Below, piece by piece: positions 45,645 to 52,507 of a stretch of DNA of 64,000 nt (position 1 is its first letter; each line of letters opens with the position of its first letter). The stretch comes from Enterobacter cloacae complex sp. ECNIH7. GTDB taxonomy: Bacteria; Pseudomonadota; Gammaproteobacteria; Enterobacterales; Enterobacteriaceae. Location: NCBI RefSeq assembly GCF_002208095.1, contig NZ_CP017990.1, positions 3,348,001 through 3,412,000 of the forward strand. Reading direction: 5' to 3'. Made by a program: the position numbers and the translations under genes. The notes under the pieces are model-generated. The model ran no database searches. It saw only the letters and a program-made list of their open reading frames with translations, and was not told the origin of the DNA.

Positions 45645-46971
45645 TGACGGCCCCCTGCATGCTGTTGAAGAGACCACCAGCGGTCGTGATAATTTCACTC
45701 GTCGGCATACGTTCGAGCCACAGCTGGTTGATATTGGCTTTCAGCTTGTTCTGTTGTGAAACAGATAGAGCGTCAGCCCCTTCAATCTGGTTAAACACCA
45801 GGCCGACCTCAAGAGGCCAAACGCGCGATTCGTTTAACGCCTTGTCCTTTGATTCCTGCGTCTCACGGACATGGGCGCGGATCCCCCGAATATTTGACCA
45901 TTTGGCTTTATCCAGGCTTTCCATGGTCGCGATGAATTCACTGTGGTTGATGCCGTATTCTTTCGCAGATTCAACGGCAACCGTGCGAAGCCGCTCTGAC
46001 ATGTCTTGTTTCACGTCATCGCTATCAAAGGGCAATGTTTCCAGCCATGCATTAACACCCACCAGGATGCTCTCGCTGATCAGCTTTTTCGCTCTGTCGA
46101 TCGTCAGCGGTGAAACATTGGTAAATTCAGGGTTTTCCAGAGAGTCGGCAGCCCAGGTATGACCAAACTTTGACTCGCTGAAGGTGTACTCATCTTTCTC
46201 GCCGAACGCCGCGACAACACAGGCCCAAGCCTCTACACCACTGGTTTCCAGAATGGCTTTTTGGGTTAAGGGCAGTTCTGCCTCTGATTTCTCCGGCACT
46301 GCCTCAGCGTCCAGCTCCGGCGCCGCATCAGTTTGCGTTCTTCCCACTGCAAACTGGGCCAGCGACATCGAAGCACGGCCTTTCGCCTCCAGATCGGTGC
46401 GGTTGATGTAACTGAAACGTTCACCCCGCCATGTTTTGTCGAAGACAACGATGGCGCCAGCAAAAAATGCGCTGGTGGGCTGCTGCTTTTCGTCTTTCGG
46501 CACGAACCATTTAGGAAGATCGAAACCAATTCGTCCACGGATGAATGTGACGTGATCTGCCTCTTCCGGCCACCACGTCTCACTCGTCGCAGACTTAATG
46601 AGAAAAACGTACCGACCACCCTTTTCTCGCATTGCCATAGCGTGGTTAATGATGTGGGTCATTCCGGTAACCGCCTGCTTGTCGTGGTACTGAGAGCGGC
46701 TGTAAGGCGGGTTGCCAAACCCGGCACCACCGAGTTCTGCCAGACGCTCTGACCAATCCTGCGTCAGGGCATTATCTTCAGCCGTGTACCAGGCTGGGCA
46801 CTTCGCGTTGCTGTCGTCGGCAAAAAGGTCCAACACCAGAGGGCCGAACATCGCATTGATACCCCAAAACAACAGATCCGGAGTTCGCCATTGATCGCCG
46901 ACCTCTTTCAACTCGTGGGTTGGTTTTGAACGCAGTTCAACCAGCGCGCGGCAGTATTTACTTTCAATCAT
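45637..46971 (-). CDS. phage N6-adenine methyltransferase
   Basis: This 444-residue protein has an N-terminal phage Dam-type domain: VGDQWRTPDLLFWGINAMFG, LDLFADDSNAKC and catalytic NPPYSR near residue 88. A C-terminal half of about 230 residues is mostly helical with no motif I recognise. It starts at the end of the O-like gene with an ATGA overlap and is cotranscribed with the cytosine methyltransferase. Confidence 0.9.
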   Translation of the reverse strand: MIESKYCRALVELRSKPTHELKEVGDQWRTPDLLFWGINAMFGPLVLDLFADDSNAKCPAWYTAEDNALTQDWSERLAELGGAGFGNPPYSRSQYHDKQAVTGMTHIINHAMAMREKGGRYVFLIKSATSETWWPEEADHVTFIRGRIGFDLPKWFVPKDEKQQPTSAFFAGAIVVFDKTWRGERFSYINRTDLEAKGRASMSLAQFAVGRTQTDAAPELDAEAVPEKSEAELPLTQKAILETSGVEAWACVVAAFGEKDEYTFSESKFGHTWAADSLENPEFTNVSPLTIDRAKKLISESILVGVNAWLETLPFDSDDVKQDMSERLRTVAVESAKEYGINHSEFIATMESLDKAKWSNIRGIRAHVRETQESKDKALNESRVWPLEVGLVFNQIEGADALSVSQQNKLKANINQLWLERMPTSEIITTAGGLFNSMQGAVNA

Positions 46972-47825
46972 CCTCTGAACCCCTCTGGAATTTTGGTATC
47001 TACCGGGCCGAACTTCATCGGGTCATGTTGTCTCTTTCTTCCCCATTCCTTGCGATTCGGACGCCCGGCAGCGTCCCAGCGAGTTGCAGACTGAAGATAC
47101 CCAGGGAACTTGGAGGGAATAAACAGCGTCGCGGGGCGCAGATACTCTGACATTTTCAGATCCTCGGCCCACTTCTCAACGCTGTAATCAACCACCAGCA
47201 TCAGCTCGTCAGGCGTAAACCCTTCCGCCAGGCGAGCACGGATGTTTTCCAGCGACGACTTACAGACCTGATATCGTGATCCGGTGGTCTTGTTCAGGTG
47301 TGATAAAACCTGTTTCGCCTGATCGGTGATCACCACGGCAGGGTCGGGTTGCGCAGCAACCGGACAAGAAGGTTTTTTATCTGATGGATCAGTAGTTGTA
47401 TTTACTGACGGATCCACCCCAGATTCTGACGGGTGAAAACCGCCTTTTTCATCGTTTTTTGATGCCTCAGATTTTGACGCGTCGGTTTTTGAGGCATCAG
47501 ATTTTGATGCGTCAGAATCTGACAGGTGAGAAAAGGCAGCAGCCTGTAATTTCGCAACATTGAGCTGGTAAACGTTCGATGCATTGCGGTTGCCTTTACG
47601 GCGCTGCTGGCGGGATAACCAACCGTCTTTCTCCAGCTGAGATATGGCTGTTCGAACCGTGCTCTCACCAGCACCGATCTGGCGCGCGATGGTAGCGATA
47701 GAGGGCCAGCTAACCCCTTCATCACTGCTGAAGTCTGCCAGACGCGCCATGATGGCAACGCTGGACAGCTTCATGCCAGAAGCAGCACAAGCGTCCCATA
47801 CGTAACCCGTTAATTTAGTGCTCAT
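46968..47825 (-). CDS. replication initiation protein (lambda O-like)
   Basis: This 285-residue protein has an N-terminal winged helix (VSWPSIATIARQIGAGESTV, residues 38-80). A low-complexity middle section repeats five-residue units of the type SDASK/TDASK/SEASK. The C-terminal conserved phage domain includes SRYQVCKSSLENIRARLAEG and KFPGYLQSATRW. The middle repeats are encoded by iterons, the arrangement of lambda O. No P-like helicase loader follows; methyltransferases do instead. Confidence 0.88.
   Translation of the reverse strand: MSTKLTGYVWDACAASGMKLSSVAIMARLADFSSDEGVSWPSIATIARQIGAGESTVRTAISQLEKDGWLSRQQRRKGNRNASNVYQLNVAKLQAAAFSHLSDSDASKSDASKTDASKSEASKNDEKGGFHPSESGVDPSVNTTTDPSDKKPSCPVAAQPDPAVVITDQAKQVLSHLNKTTGSRYQVCKSSLENIRARLAEGFTPDELMLVVDYSVEKWAEDLKMSEYLRPATLFIPSKFPGYLQSATRWDAAGRPNRKEWGRKRQHDPMKFGPVDTKIPEGFRG
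47456..47530. other. candidate phage replication origin: 15-bp iterons inside the O-like gene
   Basis: Four consecutive 15-bp units of the form [TA]TTTTGA-N3-C[AG]TC[AG]G-like sequence, plus a degenerate fifth, span 47456-47530 (first unit TTTTTGATGCCTCAG). They are flanked on the left by an AT-rich stretch (about 47369-47407). Lambda-type phages place iterons for O binding and an AT-rich unwinding element within the initiator gene. Confidence 0.7.
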
Positions 47826-47994
47826 GGTCGTCCTTTAACTCTGTAAACTTGCGCTTGAATTGTTCGAGCGGGCTGAAACATTCGTGGTTATAACCATCCC
47901 GCAGGTAGATAACTCGCCGTGTTTCTGGCTCCCATCGGATAACCCGAACAGGGATACCTCTGTGGTCTTTGAACCTTCGGTTAACTTCGCGCAT
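47815..47994 (-). CDS. DUF4222 small phage protein
   Basis: This 59-residue protein (MREVNRRFKDHRGIPVRVIR, then WEPETRRVIYLRDGYNHECF) closely fits the DUF4222 family found in many enterobacterial prophages. Its last codons overlap the start of the O-like gene by 11 bp in another frame. Function unknown; size and position suggest an early regulatory or accessory role. Confidence 0.82.
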   Translation of the reverse strand: MREVNRRFKDHRGIPVRVIRWEPETRRVIYLRDGYNHECFSPLEQFKRKFTELKDDHEH

Positions 47995-48161
47995 AAGCGT
48001 TTCGCCTTCCTGTAGTAAACCCCCACAATTGCGACCGCCCGACTGTGGTTACATGGCACCCAGCGGTTTGCTATTCTGCGTTCATACCGAAACAACGGAG
48101 CGCCCGGTACCGGGATCATCCTGAGTTGCGGTAAACGGTTAAAAGCCGTTAAACTGGTCAT
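47835..48161 (-). CDS. hypothetical early phage protein
   Basis: This frame of up to 108 residues starts MTSLTAFNRLPQLRMIPVPG and is basic and protein-like up to about residue 60 (VGVYYRKAKRLCAKLTEG). The rest is out-of-frame reading of the DUF4222 gene. Either a real gene with a long overlapping tail or a gene whose natural stop was lost. I do not recognise a function. Confidence 0.45.
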   Translation of the reverse strand: MTSLTAFNRLPQLRMIPVPGAPLFRYERRIANRWVPCNHSRAVAIVGVYYRKAKRLCAKLTEGSKTTEVSLFGLSDGSQKHGELSTCGMVITTNVSARSNNSSASLQS

Positions 48162-48166
48162 GCGGA

Positions 48167-48712
48167 TTACTTCTCCATACAAGATTTGTCTGCCACGACG
48201 CCCGGAGCTGCACACTCGCGGGCGTCACTCTTTTCCGGCGCGCAAAACACACGGAAAAGCAGCGTCAAATGTTCCTGCCACTTAGCCATCACCTGATAGC
48301 TGTTCTCTTCGATCTGGGCGCGCTCCTGAGCATCAATAACGCCGTCAGCGGTAGCTTTACGAACGTATTGCGAATGCCTGCCGATCCACTCAACTGACTC
48401 CATGAGACGCTGGTTGATATCGCCGTTCTCAATCTCTTCAACTTCAGCCAATGGCACAAAAACACCGTTCGAGTGACGTGCAATAGCGTTCGCTATGTGG
48501 TTTGAACCACCAGCACGCTGAAGCACCATCGCCCAACCGAGCGGGAAGATCTGATCACCTTCGGTACGCAGTCGGTTAAACAGCGCGTTCTCGGTCACCC
48601 CCAACCACTCAGCAGCTTCGGAATAACCGCCAGGAAGCTCGGTGATCGTTTTTTTGATTGCGGCCACCAGCCAGGCTGGTTGCTTATCTACTTTCCATTC
48701 AGGTTCATTCAT
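48167..48712 (-). CDS. CII-like regulatory protein (Phage_CP76 type)
   Basis: This 181-residue protein (MNEPEWKVDKQPAWLVAAIK) has an HTH (GGYSEAAEWLGVTENALFNR) and a helical C-terminal half (VDAQERAQIEENSYQVMAKW-like). It fits the CP76/YmfL group that replaces lambda CII and activates repressor or integrase promoters. The ATG at 48712 follows GAGGAAGG. Fourth in order after cro in the leftward operon, behind an accessory gene on the other strand. Confidence 0.8.
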   Translation of the reverse strand: MNEPEWKVDKQPAWLVAAIKKTITELPGGYSEAAEWLGVTENALFNRLRTEGDQIFPLGWAMVLQRAGGSNHIANAIARHSNGVFVPLAEVEEIENGDINQRLMESVEWIGRHSQYVRKATADGVIDAQERAQIEENSYQVMAKWQEHLTLLFRVFCAPEKSDARECAAPGVVADKSCMEK

Positions 48713-48794
48713 AATTGCCTTCCTCAATTGGTACCAAACCTTCCCCCAGTGATATTCTTTGTTTTCCACAACTAAGAATCGAAGGAGATTCGTC

Positions 48795-49229
48795 ATGTCA
48801 CTACATCAGTCAGACTGGATCACGATCGGAATTAGCGTGGTATCCAGCGGTGTTCTTAGTGCTGGTATCGCCGGATGGTTCAACCTGATAAACGGTAATA
48901 AACAACGCGAAGCCGACCGGATCAGGGCGGAAAAAGACCGTATCGCCGGGATAGAGGCGAAAACGCGGGAATTGGCGCTCACTCTTGCACTTGAGGAATG
49001 GAACCATCACCGCAAAGTCGCAGAGTCTGGAAAAGTTGCTGTTGTCAGCCCTGATTCCTTTGTATTTCGTTACCACCAGATCCTTAGCCACATGGAAAAC
49101 GGCACTCTTGATACGAATGCTATGTCCGTCATACAGCGCCAAACCGTTGAGCTTTATCACAGCACCCAAGAAGCGCTTGCTAAGTTCAGGCGAGAACATG
49201 GAGAACCAGCTCCATTCGATGGCCGATGA
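48795..49229 (+). CDS. membrane-anchored accessory protein, antisense within the early operon
   Basis: This 144-residue protein has one N-terminal hydrophobic helix (ITIGISVVSSGVLSAGIAGW, residues 9-28). A charged coiled-coil follows (NKQREADRIRAEKDRIAGIE) and a soluble tail. It reads rightward between two leftward early genes, with its own AAGGAG ribosome site, 4 bp from the convergent gene at 49234. This layout is typical of a moron expressed in the lysogen, for instance a superinfection-exclusion or anti-phage protein. Not recognised by sequence. Confidence 0.7.
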   Translation: MSLHQSDWITIGISVVSSGVLSAGIAGWFNLINGNKQREADRIRAEKDRIAGIEAKTRELALTLALEEWNHHRKVAESGKVAVVSPDSFVFRYHQILSHMENGTLDTNAMSVIQRQTVELYHSTQEALAKFRREHGEPAPFDGR

Positions 49230-49233
49230 ATGC

Positions 49234-49503
49234 TCATGCATATCCGTGGTCCTCATTACTGACCACGGTCATCGCAATGAATTTAGGCATAACAAAATTC
49301 ATCCACGGCGAATCGTAGCGCACACCGATGGTCACCGATGCCACACTGCCAGTACCCTGGTTGTCTATAGCAATAATGGGTTTTCGGTCGTAGGGAGATA
49401 TCTCCTTCACAAGATATTCGGCCGCCTTCAACGTTAGCGGCGATACAGTTAATGTCTCCCCGTCATACTTGATAATTGCTCGTTGCGTATTGTTGTTACC
49501 CAC
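49234..49503 (-). CDS. small early phage protein downstream of cro
   Basis: This 89-residue protein (MGNNNTQRAIIKYDGETLTV) starts with GTG after a GGGGGG ribosome site. It consists of beta-rich segments (KPIIAIDNQGTGSVASVTIG) without HTH. It occupies the second place of the leftward early operon. Function unknown. Confidence 0.6.
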   Translation of the reverse strand: MGNNNTQRAIIKYDGETLTVSPLTLKAAEYLVKEISPYDRKPIIAIDNQGTGSVASVTIGVRYDSPWMNFVMPKFIAMTVVSNEDHGYA

Positions 49504-49531
49504 GGTTCCCCCCTTACTCCTGTGGTTTCTA

Positions 49532-49729
49532 TTAAGCGGCCGCTTCGTTAGGCTTTACGTACAGCGACGGATCCACTACCAGCGCATTGTTGGTGATGGT
49601 TTGAATTTCGAAGGCGCGGCCTTTGGGAATTACATTTCCCCAACCAGAAACCGATGCATGGGATATGCCCAGAATCTTCGCTAAATTGCTCACACCACCG
49701 AAGTAAGAAAGCACTTCGTCTTTGTTCAT
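49532..49729 (-). CDS. Cro-like repressor (YdaS/DicC type)
   Basis: This 65-residue HTH protein (MNKDEVLSYFGGVSNLAKIL, recognition region GISHASVSGWGNVIPKGRAF) is divergent from the CI-like repressor across about 100 bp holding the operators. It is the first gene of the leftward early operon and presumably competes with CI at the same sites. Confidence 0.88.
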   Translation of the reverse strand: MNKDEVLSYFGGVSNLAKILGISHASVSGWGNVIPKGRAFEIQTITNNALVVDPSLYVKPNEAAA

Positions 49730-49763
49730 AAAACCCTCTCATGTAGTTAATGGGAACATCAGA

Positions 49764-49793
49764 ATAGTAGGATATCTTACATATAGAGGTCAA
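49764..49793 (-). promoter_or_regulatory. pR-like promoter for cro
   Basis: On the minus strand TTGACC (49793-49788) and TACTAT (49769-49764) are separated by 18 bp. The operator OR1 lies inside the spacer, so repressor binding blocks cro transcription. Confidence 0.75.
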
Positions 49794-49828
49794 GGACTCC
49801 TACCTTGAAACATGGTAGGATTACCTAC
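49767..49828. promoter_or_regulatory. right operators OR1-OR3
   Basis: Three related 14-bp sites: GTAGGATATCTTAC (49767-49780), TCAAGGACTCCTAC (49790-49803, the most degenerate) and GTAGGATTACCTAC (49815-49828). Centre spacings are 23 and 25 bp, about two helical turns, as in lambda. The third abuts the CI start codon. The first is the exact reverse complement of a left operator at 50576-50589. Confidence 0.8.
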
Positions 49829-50485
49829 ATGAAAATGAACGATCGCATTCGTGCACGCCGAAAAGAGTTAAAACTCACCCAAGCTGTATTGGGGAAGTTA
49901 GTTGGCGTTAATAGAGTAACGGTCACAGGATGGGAGTCCGGTGATTACGCACCTGGTGGCTCAAACCTCCAGGCGCTTTCTGCTGCTCTTGAATGTAACC
50001 CCCAATGGCTAATTGATGGTATTGGCGAGCCTGACTCAGATGGCCCGTCATTAGTTCCTACTGAAAAGTTTGGTGTTAAGCAAATCCCTGTTTTAACTTG
50101 GGTTCAAGCTGGTGAATGGACAGAATCCGGTACGCCTATCACCAGCAATGATGTATCAGAGTGGATCTACTCCACAGCAAATCTCTCTGATAGTGGATTT
50201 GCCTTACGAGTTCGTGGGGATTCAATGACTAATCCAAACGGAGCACCGAGCATTCCAGAAGGTTCTCTCGTTATTGTGGATCCGGACTATGGAAGTCCGT
50301 ATGAGGTTAATGGCCGTATAGTTGTTGCGCAGCTTGATGGTTCAACAGAAGCCACGCTAAAAAAATTCGTTATCGATGGCCCTATGAGGTATCTAGTACC
50401 TTTGAATCCAAATTATAGGGTTCTAGAAGTTAACGGAAATTGCCGTATTGTTGGAGTAGTCAAACAAGTTGTCACCGACCTTTAA
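49829..50485 (+). CDS. CI-like repressor, S24/LexA family
   Basis: This 218-residue repressor has an N-terminal HTH (LTQAVLGKLVGVNRVTVTGW) and a RecA-stimulated self-cleavage core. The scissile bond is Ala94-Gly95 (TWVQAGEW), nucleophile Ser132 (RGDSMTNPNG) and general base Lys178 (STEATLKKF). It maintains lysogeny and should be inactivated in the SOS response. The ATG at 49829 directly adjoins operator 3 without a ribosome site, hinting at a leaderless message like lambda pRM-cI; the ATG two codons on is an alternative. Confidence 0.92.
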   Translation: MKMNDRIRARRKELKLTQAVLGKLVGVNRVTVTGWESGDYAPGGSNLQALSAALECNPQWLIDGIGEPDSDGPSLVPTEKFGVKQIPVLTWVQAGEWTESGTPITSNDVSEWIYSTANLSDSGFALRVRGDSMTNPNGAPSIPEGSLVIVDPDYGSPYEVNGRIVVAQLDGSTEATLKKFVIDGPMRYLVPLNPNYRVLEVNGNCRIVGVVKQVVTDL

Positions 50486-50502
50486 CTCCCCCTCCCCAAG
50501 AT

Positions 50503-50530
50503 AAAAAACCGCCTTGTGCGGTTTTTTTTT
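50503..50530 (+). terminator. terminator after the CI-like gene
   Basis: Stem ACCGC/GCGGT around CTTGT followed by nine T. It separates cI from the pL-like operon. Confidence 0.85.
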
Positions 50531-50540
50531 ACCTTTCAAT

Positions 50541-50592
50541 GTAAGTTTTCCTACTTTTAGCATTGACACCAAAAGGTAAGATATCCTACATT
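50541..50592 (+). promoter_or_regulatory. pL-like promoter with left operators
   Basis: Operators GTAAGTTTTCCTAC (50541-50554) and GTAAGATATCCTAC (50576-50589) flank and overlap TTGACA (50563-50568) and TACATT (50587-50592), spaced 18 bp. The layout mirrors pR: the strong operator fills the promoter spacer. It starts the rightward early operon with the zinc-finger gene. Confidence 0.8.
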
Positions 50593-50629
50593 AATCCCAT
50601 CAGCAGCGAACAAACCACAGGGCAACGTT

Positions 50630-51046
50630 ATGGAACTCATTCGATGTGCATTCTGCGGAAAAAATCAGCGGGAAGTCCCACTGATGATCCTTCAGCGGGA
50701 ATCAAACACAGCTATTTGCTCTGACTGCTCCGCAGAGTGTATGCGAATCGTCATTGAGCAGTCAGTGCCTAGCATAAATGGACAAAAGGACGGACCTCGT
50801 ATAGGCAAAGAAACCGTCACTAAACCGCCTTACCCGGTAGTAGAGGCAATGCTCGATAAGCAAAAAGAAAGATGGGTTATTGAAATTTCTGAAGGACGTT
50901 ACACGTTCCTAAAAGAAATCAACGGGAGCGTTGACGAAAATTATGCCCCCGTATGCAAAGCACAAGCTGCAGTATTCGCAGCTGCAATTATTCAAGGTTT
51001 TCAACCACCACGCGACCTTCGGAGTTGCGATAAACAACCTGGTTGA
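50630..51046 (+). CDS. first pL-operon gene: ClpX-type zinc-finger protein
   Basis: This 138-residue protein begins with a four-cysteine module (CAFCGKNQREVPLMILQ then CSDCSAEC) that closely resembles the N-terminal zinc-binding dimer domain of ClpX. It lacks any ATPase domain. The rest (VEAMLDKQKERWVIEISEGR, then CKAQAAVFAAAIIQGF) is a small alpha/beta domain I do not recognise. The ClpX zinc domain binds adaptors and substrates, so a free copy made early could redirect or block ClpXP. It occupies the place of lambda N. Confidence 0.75.
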   Translation: MELIRCAFCGKNQREVPLMILQRESNTAICSDCSAECMRIVIEQSVPSINGQKDGPRIGKETVTKPPYPVVEAMLDKQKERWVIEISEGRYTFLKEINGSVDENYAPVCKAQAAVFAAAIIQGFQPPRDLRSCDKQPG

Positions 51047-51185
51047 ATTCGACCTGGATTAGATTTTCTGCTCGTTGTTTTAGGCGATAGAAATCTAACC
51101 CACTGAACGAAATTTTGGTATCGCGCGGGTAGTGCTGTAAACGGTCAAGCAACTCACCGACTGTAATTAGGTGCTCATCGTGCAT
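50988..51185 (-). CDS. small phage protein convergent with the zinc-finger gene
   Basis: This 65-residue protein (MHDEHLITVGELLDRLQHYP) has alternating charged and hydrophobic residues and a C-terminal strand pair (FNQVVYRNSEGRVVVENLE). It overlaps the end of the upstream rightward gene by 59 bp on the other strand. The ATG at 51185 has GAGG 12 bases upstream. It reads against the pL-like operon, so expression would be favoured in the lysogen. Function unknown. Confidence 0.6.
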   Translation of the reverse strand: MHDEHLITVGELLDRLQHYPRDTKISFSGLDFYRLKQRAENLIQVEFNQVVYRNSEGRVVVENLE

Positions 51186-51276
51186 AAAAATATCCTCAAG
51201 CTGTAAGAACTTAAAGGATACCACCGCGCCTGATGTGGTTAAAAGCAGGCCAAAGCAATATGAAGTGATCCCTGTT

Positions 51277-51317
51277 CTGGCTGTTCACTTTCCCCTGAGG
51301 GTGACAGCCAGCTTTTT
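51277..51317 (+). terminator. terminator in the pL-like leader
   Basis: Stem CTGGCTGTTCAC / GTGACAGCCAG (one bulged base) with a 12-nt loop, then CTTTTT. It would stop unmodified transcripts before the yfdP-yfdQ genes, implying antitermination or a later promoter. Confidence 0.75.
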
Positions 51318-51322
51318 AAGGG

Positions 51323-51402
51323 CACAACGTGAAAGCGCACTCCATCAACTATCGGTTGTGGATGACAGGTAAGTAAACAGGCGGAGTGCGCTTCCAGTTG
51401 TG
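51323..51402 (+). ncRNA. long-stem hairpin, copy 1
   Basis: CACAAC and GAAAGCGCACTCC (51323-51343) pair with GGAGTGCGCTTCC and GTTGTG (51383-51402), a stem of about 20 bp with one mismatch and a 39-nt loop. A near-copy lies at 51665-51740. No coding frame covers it convincingly. Class unknown: candidate antitermination element, RNase III target or small RNA. Confidence 0.65.
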
Positions 51403-51617
51403 ATGAATTGCAGCCCTTTGAGGCAACCAGAAGATAAGCACCTGGCGTCACAGCACTATTGAACATGGCGAAAGCCGAAAGACTTGAAGGCGGTTTTCTC
51501 AGGTTGCGCGCTAAAGAATAGCGGGTGAACCTGGGGCGGAGAGCAAACCCCGCGATGTAGGACTTGAAATACCTCACAGACCAATAAGCCGTCTGGCAGC
51601 GTAACTGCCCTTTACAT

Positions 51618-51653
51618 CAGCCCCGGCGAGGTGGCGCCGCCGGACCGGGGCTG
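51618..51653 (+). other. GC-rich hairpin between the two long-stem copies
   Basis: Perfect 9-bp stem CAGCCCCGG (51618-51626) / CCGGGGCTG (51645-51653) with an 18-nt GC-rich loop and no T-run. Part of an 897-bp stretch (51186-52082) without a gene I can support; GTGGAGG/CCTCCAC (about 51847-51866) is another short hairpin in it. Confidence 0.55.
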
Positions 51654-51664
51654 GTGAATCGCAA

Positions 51665-51740
51665 CACAACATGAAAGCGCATTCCTCTTTTCACTGATGG
51701 GGATCGGTTTGTTACCTGGCGGAGTGCGCTTCCAGTTGTG
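51665..51740 (+). ncRNA. long-stem hairpin, copy 2
   Basis: CACAAC and GAAAGCGCATTCC (51665-51685) pair with GGAGTGCGCTTCC and GTTGTG (51721-51740); the loop is 35 nt. The change C to T in the left arm relative to copy 1 turns a G-C pair into a G-U pair and so keeps the RNA stem, while loops have diverged. This pattern indicates selection on RNA structure. Confidence 0.65.
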
Positions 51741-52082
51741 GTAATGCGGCTCTGCGCACGTGACGAGGCCAACAAGTTTTTATTTCAACTTTTGAAATGA
51801 ATACGTTTCTTGAGGTGTAGCGTCGCCGGTTCTGGCCGGTCCGGCAGGTGGAGGCACCACCTCCACAACAAAATCATTGCTGTGTGTAGTCTTTGCCCAT
51901 CACATCGGTGGGCACCTTTTTTACACAAGAGACAAGGGCATCACCGGGCGACGGGCTCATTCCCCAATCCACCCGGGCGCAGAAATGGTGTTTGCAGCCG
52001 TCAGTGCTGCGCAGGTGCCCTTTTCTGTTGTGTATGGAGAAGTTCCACTGGCGGTGGCAGCCGCCTCACAGAGGGTTAAACC

Positions 52083-52454
52083 ATGAGTAATGACCGCATG
52101 ACCGTAGTGCCCGATTTCCTAGGCGAACTGGATGCCGGCGTGTTCATGAACAAGATCGCGGCAGCTTTAAACACTACCGCGCTTGGCGTTCTGAACAACG
52201 GTACCAAAGGCAAAGTAGTCCTCACCTTTGATATTGAGCGTATGGGTAACTCCGTCGAAGAGAAGCGCGTCAAGATCAAGCACAAGCTGAACTACGTCAC
52301 CCCAACCCCGCGCGGTAAAGCCTCCGAAGAAGACACCACCGAAACACCAATGTGGGTTAACAAAGGCGGCAAGCTGACCATCCTGCAGGAAGATCAGGGG
52401 CAGCTGTTCGGGATCAACGGCGGCGTTGACGGAAAGCTTAAAGCGGCACAGTGA
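52083..52454 (+). CDS. YfdP-like phage protein
   Basis: This 123-residue protein (MSNDRMTVVPDFLGELDAGV) corresponds by sequence style and order to YfdP of the E. coli CPS-53 prophage: it is followed by YfdQ- and YfdR-like genes. It is beta-rich with a conserved KVVLTFDIERMGNS segment. Function unknown. Confidence 0.75.
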   Translation: MSNDRMTVVPDFLGELDAGVFMNKIAAALNTTALGVLNNGTKGKVVLTFDIERMGNSVEEKRVKIKHKLNYVTPTPRGKASEEDTTETPMWVNKGGKLTILQEDQGQLFGINGGVDGKLKAAQ

Positions 52455-52507
52455 TCCGCAGCAGACAAATCACTGACATCCCATTGACCACATATTAAGG
52501 AAATTTT

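Noticed and set aside
51239..51577. Leftward 112-codon frame in the gene-free leader
   Set aside because: It reads through the strongly structured hairpin copy 1 and the terminator stem, shows no protein family character and has a late, unsupported start. RNA structure explains the sequence better.
51810..52086. Three overlapping rightward frames of 65-89 codons before yfdP
   Set aside because: They are rich in Cys, Arg, His and Pro as expected for out-of-frame GC-rich sequence, and none has a convincing ribosome site.
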